From: Rhodococcus qingshengii JCM 15477
Lineage (GTDB): Bacteria > Actinomycetota > Actinomycetes > Mycobacteriales > Mycobacteriaceae
DNA length: 64,000 nt
Assembly (NCBI RefSeq): GCF_023221595.1
Contig: NZ_CP096567.1
Span: 186,001 to 250,000, forward strand
Direction: 5' to 3'
Part shown: positions 26,088 to 35,707 of the stretch, one piece after another
How the letters are laid out: the number at the start of each line of letters is the position of its first letter
Numbering within the stretch: the first letter of the stretch is position 1
The notes under the pieces: model-generated
What the model saw: only the letters and a program-made list of their open reading frames with translations
What the model was told of the DNA's origin: nothing
Databases searched by the model: none
Position numbers and translations under genes: made by a program

Positions 26088-26489
26088 ATGTTCGCTGATC
26101 GGTTGAATATGTTGTTCGAGAATTCGCCGCGATTCGGTCGTCCGGTCACGCAAGCTATGGTGGCGGACGGTCTCGCCGCGAGTGGCTCTCGCCTCTCCCG
26201 CCCTTATCTGTCTCAGTTACGTCGAAGTATGCGGACGAACCCTTCTCCGGATGTGGTCGCTGTGCTTGCAAATTTCTTCGGCGTCGATGACAAGTATTTT
26301 TATCTGCCGGTCGACAGTGAGGGGGCGGAACCGTCGGTTGTCATCGACTGTCTCGAACAGGGGTCGTTGCGGCAACTCTTGGCTGCAGTGGCCGGCCTTT
26401 CCGAGTCGTCCACAGGGCTGGTCGTCGACATGGCGGAACATTTGCGCCGCGCAGAGAAACTTCCAGAGATCACTGCGGGCGCTGATTGA
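26088..26489 (+). CDS. EspR-like XRE-family DNA-binding protein
   Basis: A 133-residue protein from ATG 26088, preceded by GTGAGGA. The N-terminal helix-turn-helix is MFADRLNMLFENSPRFGRPV, then SRLSRPYLSQLRRSMRTNPS and VVAVLANFFGVDDKYFY. The layout (DRLN-LF, PYLSQLR-x-x-x-RTNPS, LANFF) matches EspR-type regulators of mycobacteria, nucleoid-associated proteins that control cell-wall and ESX-1 functions as dimers of dimers. The C-terminal helical part (LRQLLAAVAGLSESSTGLVV) would be the dimerisation region. There is no ESX gene nearby, so its regulon is unknown. Confidence 0.8.
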   Translation: MFADRLNMLFENSPRFGRPVTQAMVADGLAASGSRLSRPYLSQLRRSMRTNPSPDVVAVLANFFGVDDKYFYLPVDSEGAEPSVVIDCLEQGSLRQLLAAVAGLSESSTGLVVDMAEHLRRAEKLPEITAGAD

Positions 26490-27744
26490 CCGAAACGTAC
26501 TGCTATAGACGGGTTGCCCGACGCTGAAGGGTGGACGGTCTGAAGTGGGTAGGGACGAGTATCTGCTCCTGACTGGGGAACATGTTTTCGGAGACCGCAG
26601 AGGCCGCTCTCCAGGATGCGTTCGGCTATGCCGCGCTCGATCGTCGGAGAAGACACGGCGTGTTTGCAGTGCGATCGCTCACTGCCCGCAGTAGGGTCGG
26701 ACGCCGCCAGATTCTCGACCCAACCCCGAGAGTGTGGCGCCGGGGGCGGGTCACAGCATTTCTCTGCCTACCGCCCCTACTTGAGGCCCGTTCCCCTTTG
26801 CCGGCTCGGGGCGTCCGGCTCGCCGGCAAGCTTCACTCCCTTATCGGCGAGCTCGAGTAGCACCTTGAGGCGGCTGAGCTAGTTCGCTCAGTATGTGACA
26901 GAGGTGAACGAGCAGCCGGTACGGAGGCTCTCGTCAGAACCTCGGTTCCGGCTTGCCTGCCGGGCAGGCAAAAACCTCGCCTTGCAGGCGATGTAGAGCC
27001 CCAAGGAAATGGGCTGGCAGTGAGGCTACGAGTGACCAGAGCGACGAATACGCCCATCGGATCGACATTCCAGTTGGCGTTCGCCCGTTAGGGGGTAGAC
27101 GTTCGCGCGAGCCTTCACCAGTTGACATCGGGATGGGGAAGTCGCGGAGTTCGGTGACGAGGGCGTCGAGGCGTAGACCTCAGCGAGGTAGGTGAGAGCG
27201 CTACCTAGGGTTATCCAGAACTTTCCTACTCAGTGTGTAGAAGGCATCCCGAGGGTCCGCCCAGCTTTCGGTCCCTGACCTAGCGAGTGCGCAGCCGGGA
27301 ATATCCCGATCTACGGAGGTGCGGGGCGCAGCGATGAAACCGGCGGCGAGAAGGAGGAGGGGGTGGTTAGTTGAGTGGCCGAATGTGGGAGAGGGCAGCT
27401 GGGTTCCGTTTACAGGTTCTAGGTGTTGGTGCCAGCAATCGAAAGCTAAAAACCTATTCTTCTTTGCCTGGCGTCGCTGTCGACGTGGCGGGACCGAGAC
27501 GTCGGCAGCGAATGTAATCCAGGGGCGCCGAGATGGAGCGATTCTGCGAAGGCGCCTCGTCCGATAATGGATCGGACACTCACCGAAGTGGTCGAGCGCG
27601 AATGGTCCGCGTCTAGTGAGACCGAGGTAACGAAGTATGTGCTGAATAGGGAAATTCGAAGTGTAACGGAAATGTGAGACGAAACGATAAGCTTTTTCCT
27701 GCTGATTTGCCCGAAATCGCTCCGATTAGCGCCAGCGCTGGAAA
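26490..27744. other. Gene-poor region
   Basis: About 1.25 kb without a convincing gene on either strand. It contains one short near-palindrome, TTGCCTGCC-G-GGCAGGCAA at about 26953-26971, with no T-run in either direction, so it is not a clear terminator. Confidence 0.4.
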
Positions 27745-28953
27745 TTGTCTACCCGGCAGTACGGAACATACTTTACGGTTTTTTCCGCTATCGTGGGCGG
27801 AGTGAGGCCAGACGGGCTGTATGCGAGATATGCGAGTTTTCGTGAGAGAACGGATGCTCGGTCATTGGCTGTGCTCTTGAGCACGGGCGGGGCCGTCCCA
27901 CTGCCGGCGATCGCATTGTTGTCGCCTGCTTTCATTCGACCGGGGACAGGCCCGTGTTTTGCCGCTATCTGGGTGAGTACGTTGGGAATCTTTCTTCTGA
28001 CACTGACCGTAGGTCGTTTGTCGGACCGAATGTTTTCCATCGTGGGTTTGATCGGGATGGTCGGCATCGCTGCATCCGCTTATCTGGTCACAGATCCGCT
28101 GGCAGCCCGGGGAATCGTCACTCTGCTCTCAGCGATACCGGCTATCGCGGCGATGGCGTCGAGTAGACGGGTCATCGTCGGGCACACGATCGTCGCGATA
28201 GCACTCGCCTGTGCGGTAGCGGTCACCGTGGCTCACGGGTTTGCTGCTGCTCTGGTCAGCTGCACTGTATCTGTGACGGTAATTTGGTTGCCGGTGTTCA
28301 TGATCGGAGCCTTGCGTCGCTCGCTCGTGTTCACTCAAGCGCGGTACCGGGAGCTGGCCCACACCGATCCGTTGACGAGTCTGCCCAATCGTCGAGGGTT
28401 TCTCGATCGTATCGAGCGGTATCACCGCAGCTATCCCGCCAGCACGGGGCAGATGGGTTTTCTGATGATCGATGTCGATCATTTCAAGCAGATCAATGAT
28501 CTGTTCGGTCACAGCGCGGGGGACCAGACGCTTCGCAGCGTTGTTGCGGCCATCGCGCGAGCGGTGGGCTCGGGAGTGCTGGTCGCCAGGTCCGGCGGCG
28601 AAGAATTTGTCGCTTTCTTCGCCGCCTCGGACTTGAATGGAGTCGAGGCTCTCGCCGAACGGATCCGAGCGTCGGTAGCCGAGTCGTGCGACGTGACGGT
28701 TAGTATCGGGGCGATTTACTGTGAACTCGACGATCACCCTGCTTCGCCGGAGATGTCGTTGGGGGAGTTGACGGATGTCTTGACCCACCGTGTGGATGCC
28801 CTCATGTACGCCGCCAAGGCAGGGGGACGCAATACGGTTCGGTGTCAACAGCTTCCGAGGATGAGGGTGAACTTGGTGCATGGGCAACCCAGCGATGTCA
28901 GCCGGCCCGCGTTGTTCGAGATCGGGACATCAGCGGTCGACCCCGTTCACTAG
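27745..28953 (+). CDS. Membrane-anchored diguanylate cyclase (GGDEF domain)
   Basis: Up to 402 residues. Residues about 40-195 form five to six transmembrane helices (SLAVLLSTGGAVPLPAIALL, IGMVGIAASAYLVT, TIVAIALACAVAVTV). The GGDEF domain (about 205-375) has AHTDPLTSLPNRRGFLDRIE, the metal-binding DVDHFKQINDLFGH and the active-site loop SGGEEF, so it should make cyclic di-GMP. No RxxD inhibitory site precedes SGGEEF. The TTG start at 27745 is weak, and GTG 27802 is an alternative that removes 19 residues. Its stop overlaps the end of the convergent GNAT-like gene by 4 bp. A homologous region in M. tuberculosis also pairs GGDEF genes with Rv1355c. Confidence 0.85.
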   Translation: MSTRQYGTYFTVFSAIVGGVRPDGLYARYASFRERTDARSLAVLLSTGGAVPLPAIALLSPAFIRPGTGPCFAAIWVSTLGIFLLTLTVGRLSDRMFSIVGLIGMVGIAASAYLVTDPLAARGIVTLLSAIPAIAAMASSRRVIVGHTIVAIALACAVAVTVAHGFAAALVSCTVSVTVIWLPVFMIGALRRSLVFTQARYRELAHTDPLTSLPNRRGFLDRIERYHRSYPASTGQMGFLMIDVDHFKQINDLFGHSAGDQTLRSVVAAIARAVGSGVLVARSGGEEFVAFFAASDLNGVEALAERIRASVAESCDVTVSIGAIYCELDDHPASPEMSLGELTDVLTHRVDALMYAAKAGGRNTVRCQQLPRMRVNLVHGQPSDVSRPALFEIGTSAVDPVH

Positions 28954-29711
28954 CGAAGCCCCTGCGCCGCTGCGAGATACGTGTCGACTGCTCGTTGATT
29001 GTGTTTCACCGTGCTCGGGCTCAGTGTTTGGTGCTCGGCCCGCATGAGTGGCCACAGGGCAGGATCTGCGTCCGCGCGCAATGATCGACGATCCCACCAC
29101 ATCATGCGCGTGCGATAACGCCCGTCGGGATACGCGGCCGCCGGTATCTGTGTATCGACCCGGCCCCCGGATGATTCCCACCTACTTAGTACGTGGTCAG
29201 CGGCCGTTGCCATCACGAAGCGAGATTGCAGACGCTCCATCGTCGGCAGTGCCACTCTCGCCAGCGCAGCAGACAATTTCCCGGCATGCGGGGACTTCGG
29301 AGACACCCACGCCGACTTCATCTCCACCACCCCGTCGGGGATTCGGGTAGCGATCGCCTCACGTACAGCGTCGAGACCCCTGTTGCCCGCCCATTCGACC
29401 ACAGCATGTGATTGAGAAGCGCAGACGTAGGGTCCCTGCGCGCGTACCCCGCCCACGACCGCCCCGTCGTCGACGAGGGCGTAGAACAAGGAAGTCGAAA
29501 TGCCGTCTCTCACCGCCGGTACATCCAAGGCCGCTTGTGCTCCGTACCTCTCGTAGGCTTCCCACGCGCCGCACAAATATTCTTCCCAGAGATTTTCATC
29601 CGCTGCAGGATTGGAGAGAACCAACCGGACACCATCGGTGTCGGGCACCTCGACAGCTGCGTAATTCGCATCGAAGCTGCCGAGCGTGTATTCGGTGATC
29701 GCCGTCATCAC
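28950..29711 (-). CDS. GNAT-like (N-acyl amino acid synthase-type) protein
   Basis: A 253-residue soluble protein. The fold pattern suggests an acyltransferase of the GNAT/autoinducer-synthase kind: VRLVLSNPAADENLWEEYLC early, then TSLFYALVDDGAVVGGVRAQ (the beta4-beta5 region), EMKSAWVSPKSPHAGKLSAA (acceptor-binding strand), and LQSRFVMATAADHVLSRWES (C-terminal strand and helix). No catalytic residue can be named with confidence. It is transcribed divergently from the Rv1355c-family gene with 232 bp between, and converges with the GGDEF gene. Linkage to a ThiF/nitroreductase fusion suggests joint action in making or modifying a small molecule; this is inference. Confidence 0.55.
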   Translation of the reverse strand: MMTAITEYTLGSFDANYAAVEVPDTDGVRLVLSNPAADENLWEEYLCGAWEAYERYGAQAALDVPAVRDGISTSLFYALVDDGAVVGGVRAQGPYVCASQSHAVVEWAGNRGLDAVREAIATRIPDGVVEMKSAWVSPKSPHAGKLSAALARVALPTMERLQSRFVMATAADHVLSRWESSGGRVDTQIPAAAYPDGRYRTRMMWWDRRSLRADADPALWPLMRAEHQTLSPSTVKHNQRAVDTYLAAAQGLR

Positions 29712-29943
29712 ATTCCCCTTCTAGAAAATCCGGATCGGCCAGCTGCAGCCGGAACTTCGCGAGTACCGCCCAGTCGGGCACTCGCCCGCTGATTGTCCGC
29801 CGACGCCTCGGCTAGGGCTTCCCGACACACACATCTGCCCCACCGCGCACCCTGGTGAGCAACGCCTCACACACGAAGTGCTTGGATATAGGTGACGGAC
29901 GAGTGATCAAGGCCCGCCGCACAACTGAGAAGCGGAAGGGATC

Positions 29944-32121
29944 GTGATGCAGGACTTCACCGGCACAGACCAGGTCTCGGCAATGAACGAGACAACGCAA
30001 CGGCGTGCGGAAATCTTCGACGAAGCCGACGCGGCGCAGATGCGCCGTGTGACCGAACTGCGCACGTCCGGAGCCATGATTCTCGATACGCTTGCCGACC
30101 AGCAGCATTCGCTGCTCACTCTCAACGAAGAGTCGGATGCCGACGACGTCGCGGAATCCTCTCGCTGGATTCACTACCCGTGGCGCCGCACCCTGGTGCA
30201 TCTTCTCGGACCCGGCGGGTTCTGCCGTCTGCGTCTGGATCGCAACCGCAACAAGATCACCAACGAGGAACAACTCATTCTCTCGCGGCTTCGGGTCGGG
30301 ATCGTCGGGCTCAGCGTCGGCAGTGCTATCGCGCATGCCCTCGCTCTCGAAGGCGTCGTCGGCTATATGCGTCTGGCGGACTTCGACGACCTCGACCTGT
30401 CTAACCTCAACCGTCTCTCGGCCACGGTCTTCGACCTCGGAGTCAACAAGGCAACACTCGCTCAACAACGAATCGCCGAACTGGACCCGTATCTCCCTGT
30501 CGATGCCTGGACAGAAGGCGTCGACGAAGCCACCATCGACGACTTCCTCGAAGGACTGGACCTGGTAATCGAGGAGTGCGATTCCTTCGACGTGAAGGTA
30601 CTCGTTCGCGACCGGGCCCGGCAGCGTGGCATTCCTGTCATCATGGAAACCAGCGACCGCGGTCTCCTCGACGTCGAACGATTCGACCTCGAACCCGCCA
30701 GGCCACTCTTTCACGGCCTTGTCGGGCATCTCGACGCTGCCACCGTATCCGGGCTGAGCGTAAGGGAAAAAATTCCCTTCGGCCTACGAATCCTGGAAGG
30801 GCGTGAGATTTCAGTCCGCATGGCCGCCTCGATCCTGGAAGTGGGCGCCACCTTGGCCACCTGGCCTCAACTGGGCGGAGATGTTTTGCTCGGTGGGGCC
30901 TCGGTGGTCGCCGCGATCCGCCGGTTCGGTCTCGGGGAGGCCCTCCCGTCAGGGAGAGTGCGCATCGATATCGGTGAGCACCTCGACCAACTGAGCGACC
31001 CGCGCATTCCCCAAGACTCGATCACCTCAGGAACGGGGGGCGGGTCGTGCCCGATAGATCTACGGGCACAGTACGACTCACTCTCAGATACGCAAGCCGT
31101 CGCCTTTGCCGCTACACGCGCGCCGTCCGGGGGTAACGCACAACCCTGGATCATTCACACGGACGACACTGCCCTCACCCTCCGTATCGACACAACCCGC
31201 TCGTCGAGTGTGGACATCGAGTACCGCGGAAGTTTCGTCGCTCTCGGCGCCGCATTGCACAACGCCCGGGTCGCCGCTGCGCACCGACATATCCTCGGCG
31301 ACACCGTGATCACCGGCGACGGCCCGGTGACCTCCGCGCGAATCACGTTCACTGTTGGCACCGACATCTCGCTCACCCACCAACTCCCCGGAATGCTCGA
31401 TCGACGCACACATCGCGGTATGCCCGATACCGACCCGAACCGGTGCGATCTGACGGACGTCGCACATCTAGCGGCGAGTCTGTCCTCCACGACGGCAGGA
31501 GTACATCTGATCCAGGACCGGGATACGATCGCACGGTTGGCCGAGAACATCAGTGCCACAGACCGCATCCGATTCCTCACCAACGCTCTGCACCGAGAGA
31601 TGATCTCCGAGCTACGCTGGCCGCACTCACATGACCTCACCCGTGGTATCGAGGTCTCCAGTCTGGGCACCCCCACGGCAGAACTCGCGGCCCTTGAGCT
31701 CCTCCGGCGCCCAGACGTCATGGAACAGTTGAACAACTGGGATGCCGGGCAAGCGCTCCGCGCAGAGACCCGCACGCGCCTGAACTCTAGTGACGCCGTC
31801 GCCGTCATCACTCAGCAGGGTACTTCCTCAGCGGAGTACATCCGCAGCGGAGCACTTGCCGAAGAGTTCTGGATAAGGGTTCAATCGCTCGGTTACTCCG
31901 TACACCCCCTCACACCCGTGTCTCTCTACGCCACCAACGCAGACCACCTTCGTACCCTCGCGCCGACCCGCGCCCACGATCTCGCCGCACTGGCGGACGA
32001 GCTGACAAAACTCACGGCACTCCACACGGGCGAACATGCAACCCTCATCGTGCGCATCTTCCGCACAGCGATCCCGGCCCCGACGAGCCGCCGACAAGCC
32101 GCGCGGGAAACGTACTCGTAG
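29944..32121 (+). CDS. Rv1355c-family fusion: ThiF/E1-like domain plus nitroreductase domain
   Basis: A 725-residue protein from GTG 29944 (or ATG 29947), with GGAAGGG upstream. Residues about 100-340 form an E1/ThiF-type nucleotide-binding domain: LRVGIVGLSVGSAIAHALAL (about 114-133), then RLADFDDLDLSNLNRLSATV and LVIEECDSFDVKVLVRDRAR. The usual GxGGxG is GLSVGS, and no zinc cysteines or catalytic Cys are evident. Residues about 380-710 are a nitroreductase/flavin domain with AFAATRAPSGGNAQPWIIH, the FMN-binding R-x-x-S-x-N-x-QPW motif. The family is annotated in mycobacteria as MoeY-like but its reaction is unknown. The divergent GNAT-like gene is the obvious partner. Confidence 0.85.
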   Translation: MMQDFTGTDQVSAMNETTQRRAEIFDEADAAQMRRVTELRTSGAMILDTLADQQHSLLTLNEESDADDVAESSRWIHYPWRRTLVHLLGPGGFCRLRLDRNRNKITNEEQLILSRLRVGIVGLSVGSAIAHALALEGVVGYMRLADFDDLDLSNLNRLSATVFDLGVNKATLAQQRIAELDPYLPVDAWTEGVDEATIDDFLEGLDLVIEECDSFDVKVLVRDRARQRGIPVIMETSDRGLLDVERFDLEPARPLFHGLVGHLDAATVSGLSVREKIPFGLRILEGREISVRMAASILEVGATLATWPQLGGDVLLGGASVVAAIRRFGLGEALPSGRVRIDIGEHLDQLSDPRIPQDSITSGTGGGSCPIDLRAQYDSLSDTQAVAFAATRAPSGGNAQPWIIHTDDTALTLRIDTTRSSSVDIEYRGSFVALGAALHNARVAAAHRHILGDTVITGDGPVTSARITFTVGTDISLTHQLPGMLDRRTHRGMPDTDPNRCDLTDVAHLAASLSSTTAGVHLIQDRDTIARLAENISATDRIRFLTNALHREMISELRWPHSHDLTRGIEVSSLGTPTAELAALELLRRPDVMEQLNNWDAGQALRAETRTRLNSSDAVAVITQQGTSSAEYIRSGALAEEFWIRVQSLGYSVHPLTPVSLYATNADHLRTLAPTRAHDLAALADELTKLTALHTGEHATLIVRIFRTAIPAPTSRRQAARETYS

Positions 32122-33771
32122 GCCGCATCAAGACAGAGAAGCGCGCGACCACCGATGGCTGCATTGGGGCGGACCGTGTGCCCAAATCCGATTAAAGAAA
32201 ATGGGGCACAACCCGGGTGGCCCAATCGGATTTCTGAGGGGACTCGCGCGGTCCTTTCGGGTAAGGCTGTCAGCCAACACGCGCTCTCGGGTTGCCAGGG
32301 ATCTGGCTCGTTGAAAAACTCTCGGCCGGGCCGGCGTCTCCGCGCCTGCCAAGGTCTCGATCGCGACAATGCCGTCGAGCGACTCACCCAGACCGCAGAC
32401 ACACTGCGTGCAGCCCTCAAATGTGTTGATCACGAATATCAGGTGCGGGTGCAGTAGACAGTGACCGGATTTCGTTGCCTCGACACCTTTTGGAGAGACC
32501 ACTGCGCGTGTCGCAGCGAGGTTACAGGCAGGCAAGCTTGTTGGCTGTGACCAGTGTGGGCACTTTGGCCGCAACTTGATCGGCACTCAAGCAGCCGAGG
32601 TCATTCGGTGCTGACACCCGACGTCGACTGGCTTTGGTGTCGATCAACGCTTGCAGGCCGGCGCGGATCAATTCGACGAACACCGAGGAGGGTTGAGGAC
32701 ATCGAGCTGAGCGATCAGGGCAGAATCGTCGCGGGTCATCGCGTGGATCCTTTGGCAGTTACTGGTCAGGTAACCCGTTCATCATTGCTCGATGGTCCAT
32801 GGCGTTCTCGCGCTAGGCGCTCGAGCTGCGGCTGCGTCGCCTCATCGAATGTACGCCACGCTGTGGGACTTGCCCTTCCCTCGTGAACTGTGGCTCTGAA
32901 ACTGTCACCAGCCTATTCGATGACGCCGATAGATCCTCTTGGCGTCGCAGATCGCGACTTTGTCCCATCACTGATCGAGTCAGCCTCTCGAACCACTCAC
33001 AGCCCACCAGAACATTGTTGTGGCCTGTGAGTCGAACGGCGTCAAAATGAGCTGAAGCGCGTCAGAAGTGCGTGCAATCCGGCCGAATTCGGTCGCGAAC
33101 GCCTACAGCTGGAGACATAGACCTCGCGATCCTCTTGTATGACGTGAGCCAATTCCGACAGGGGGTCCCATGAGGTTCCTCCATTTTTTCGCCTCGACAC
33201 GCGAGGCGAAACTGACCGTCGTAGCGCGAGCCGCGCGAGACGACATCTATACACCGTCGACATACGCGGAACTGGTAACTGCGCGCCCAACCACATATCC
33301 GATCGGCAGGGTTGTGCTGCAATTTCGGACCACACCCACCCACGGCCACACTTCGCGGCGCGGACGACACGACCATTGCATTGATGGAACGCGTGCGTCG
33401 TGAACGCGACGTGATCGTGACGGAACTGGTGCTCGAAGTCGGAGCGATGTCACTTCCCGATCTAGAGTCGGCAGTTGATCGGGAGGAGGAGTTGTCGAGG
33501 GGTTCGCCGATGCGCTCGATGATGTATGCGCTGCCAATCGATACCCTCGACCGGCGGTGACACTGATGACGGATTTTGCTGTCTTGCGGATGATGTATCG
33601 CGGTGACTGACCACTCGGGGCAGAAGCCCCGTCGTGCAGCAGAGGCGACCTACACACGCGGATGATGTGACCGGCGAGGGTTACCGAGCCGCGGTTGGCA
33701 CCTCGGCTGTATGGATATCGCGAAGATCTGGGGAGGATTCTTCCCTCGGCCGGTTCGGTGAACGATTCTGA
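32122..33771. other. Gene-poor region with remnants
   Basis: About 1.65 kb. One short plus-strand frame (32155-32457) ends DRDNAVERLTQTADTLRAAL and a minus-strand remnant lies at 32522-32739. A further plus frame near 33385-33560 encodes ERVRRERDVIVTELVLEVGA without a recognisable family. Everything else looks non-coding. Confidence 0.4.
32522..32739 (-). pseudogene. Small hypothetical gene with one-base frameshift
   Basis: MTRDDSALIAQLDVLNP reads from ATG 32739 and is followed, one base out of frame, by SSVFVELIRAGLQALIDTKA and SADQVAAKVPTLVTANKLAC, ending at 32522. Joined, this gives a protein of about 72 residues that looks like an antitoxin or small plasmid protein, but I cannot name the family. 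The 218-bp span is not a multiple of three. Confidence 0.4.
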
Positions 33772-34570
33772 GTGAACTTGGTTCTTTCGTGGTCTCGGAA
33801 AGGAAGCTCCGCCGTGGGTTCCATTGTCCTCACCCTTGTCCTCTCTTTCCTCGTGCTCGCTTTGCTTATGCGTTACGCCAATGCCGGACAGTCGGCCCGC
33901 CTCGGCGTTCCGAAGGTCCGTCTGGTCCCGGGAGGCGGCGGCCGGTGGGTGCTCGACCGCGGGTGCTGCGGTGACGGCATGGCATGTGATGGCGATCTGT
34001 CGCGCATTCAGCGTCCGATTACCTACCAGGGGGTGGGTGCCCGAATCGGATCGACCTGCGGTTTGCAGTCAGGTCGGTCAGGCCGATACCAACTGTGACG
34101 ACGGATCGAATTCGGTCATTGTTGGCCGGGGCTGGACGTAGCTGTGATGTCGAATGCGGCAACGCTGTCCGCAGTGGACGCTCTATCTCCGGCCGGCCAT
34201 ACATCCTGGCCGGAGTATGGGGAGAAGGTGCTGCGTTGCAGCCTGTTTCGTGTTGATTGCCTCTGATTGCACCCAATGCCGACGAGGATCCCGCTATGAA
34301 TCATCTCGTTGATCACCTGCACCTGGCTGGTCTTTTCCGTCGAGGACGCCTGACCGAAGAGGAAGCGATCAACCTCGGCAGCTACTACCACCTTCACCCG
34401 TTGCCGCGGCCGGCGGTCTTCACGGCGTCACTTGGCGGCCATGCCACATTCTGATATTGGCATGAACCCGTAGGAAGTCGCCTGATTGCCTGTCAGTGGC
34501 GTTGTAAGAGAGAAGTTTTGAGATACGTCTCCTGGCTTCGGATCTGGTTTCAGCGATCCGGGGTCCTGGG
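33772..34570. other. Weak small reading frames before whiB
   Basis: A plus-strand frame at 33772-34098 has one hydrophobic helix (VGSIVLTLVLSFLVLALLM) followed by a Gly/Cys-rich tail. It could be a tiny membrane protein but lacks a clear ribosome site. Apart from the short frame at 34296, nothing else is supported. Confidence 0.3.
34296..34454 (+). CDS. Possible 52-residue protein
   Basis: ATG 34296 begins MNHLVDHLHLAGLFRRGRLT followed by EEEAINLGSYYHLHPLPRPA. It is helical and His-rich, with GAGGATCC just upstream, which is only a weak ribosome site. No family is recognised. It may be a real small protein given its biased composition, but support is thin. Confidence 0.3.
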   Translation: MNHLVDHLHLAGLFRRGRLTEEEAINLGSYYHLHPLPRPAVFTASLGGHATF

Positions 34571-34870
34571 GTGAGAGAGGAATTCGCAGTGATATCCGCA
34601 GTGCACTCGGCGCAGTCCGGGAAAGAGATTGCCGCTGACCCAAGTTGTTGGCAGAAGTACGCCGCGTGCGGTGGGGTCGAAGCGGCGGTGTTCTTTTCGC
34701 CGGAAGGCGAGCGTGGCGATGCCCGATCCCGCCGGGAACTGCTGGCGCGGCGGATATGTCAGACCTGTCCTGTGCTCGGTCAGTGCCGCGAGTACGCCCT
34801 CGGTGCGGGTGAGTTGTATGGAACGTGGGGTGGCATGAGCGAAGCTGACCGAAGGCGGCATGCCCAATGA
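34571..34870 (+). CDS. WhiB-family transcriptional regulator
   Basis: A 99-residue WhiB-type protein. The four iron-sulfur cysteines are in WQKYAACGG, and ICQTCPVLGQC (C-x2-C-x5-C), followed by the turn GTWGGMSEADRRR. WhiB proteins bind [4Fe-4S], sense O2, NO or redox, and act with sigma factor region 4. It overlaps the downstream gene by 4 bp (ATGA). Which WhiB class it belongs to cannot be fixed; its small size and lack of an N-terminal extension resemble plasmid- or phage-borne WhiB forms. Confidence 0.88.
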   Translation: MREEFAVISAVHSAQSGKEIAADPSCWQKYAACGGVEAAVFFSPEGERGDARSRRELLARRICQTCPVLGQCREYALGAGELYGTWGGMSEADRRRHAQ

Positions 34871-35142
34871 CAAATCGCGACGGGCACCGGGCGGCAGATC
34901 ATGAAGTCCGAGGACGTGATCAGATGCGGGGTGAGCCGGTGCCGCTGTCGGTTTACCGAATGGCGCGCGGCGATCTCTTCAATGAGTACCGTTCGTTGCA
35001 TCGCCGGTGTGATCGCCTGACTCCGAGTGAGAAAGCACGGTTCTATTTCGTGAACGAGGAAATGAAGGCACGGGGGCTCGGGCATGGCATTCCAACTCCT
35101 GATGCCCGCGAGTGTTTCGATGTTTGGGACGGGGAGATCTGA
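34867..35142 (+). CDS. Hypothetical protein coupled to whiB
   Basis: A 91-residue soluble protein, MTNRDGHRAADHEVRGRDQM then LSVYRMARGDLFNEYRSLHR, ending ARECFDVWDGEI. It is helical and highly charged, with a single Cys near the end. No domain is recognised. The 4-bp overlap with whiB means the two are translated together, so it may modify or partner the WhiB protein; that is inference. Confidence 0.6.
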   Translation: MTNRDGHRAADHEVRGRDQMRGEPVPLSVYRMARGDLFNEYRSLHRRCDRLTPSEKARFYFVNEEMKARGLGHGIPTPDARECFDVWDGEI

Positions 35143-35707
35143 GATCTGTGCTTCGCGAACTGTGGGACCCGCTTTGATGACCGTCTGTGTATGTCTTTCC
35201 GTGGTAATCGGGCGGTCCGGGGTCGAGTGGGTGTGACCGCAGGTACTGACGTACTGGACTCCGGCGGGAGCATGCCCACTGGAACGATCATCGATCAGAG
35301 GATCAGAGGATCAGAGGACGTGCGCGATACTTCGAACTTGCTCCCGCCGCCGGCGCGTTCCGAATCGGGCGCTGCGGGCTCAGCGTTTGCGGAATCGGTT
35401 TACGGCGGCGCCGCGCCGAGGAGCGTGCCCACACGCTCTGCTGAATCGCGAGAGTTATCCAGCCGGTCACTGTCATGCCCGGCGATGTTCACCACCAATT
35501 GGAGAGTGCTGCCAAAGTTTTCGTGACCGACTCCGAATGCCAATCCCAAGGCGACGTTTCCGGCGGCGGGCAACTGTGGTCACCGAGTAAACACCCCGGG
35601 CAGTCTGCCCATCTTCGTGGAGTTGATTGACAAGACCCGGCTGCCAGCGCGACCAGTGCCACGATGAACGCCCACTTGTCCGGAGAGGAGGTGAAATCGG
35701 GAGGTGT
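35143..35707. other. Intergenic, nothing supported
   Basis: About 560 bp up to the dead IS6 element. It includes a short direct repeat, GATCAGAG occurring several times in a row at about 35292-35320. No gene is convincing. Confidence 0.35.

Noticed and set aside
26953..26971. GC-rich inverted repeat as a terminator
   Set aside because: The arms nearly touch (loop of about 1-3 bases) and no T-run follows in either direction.
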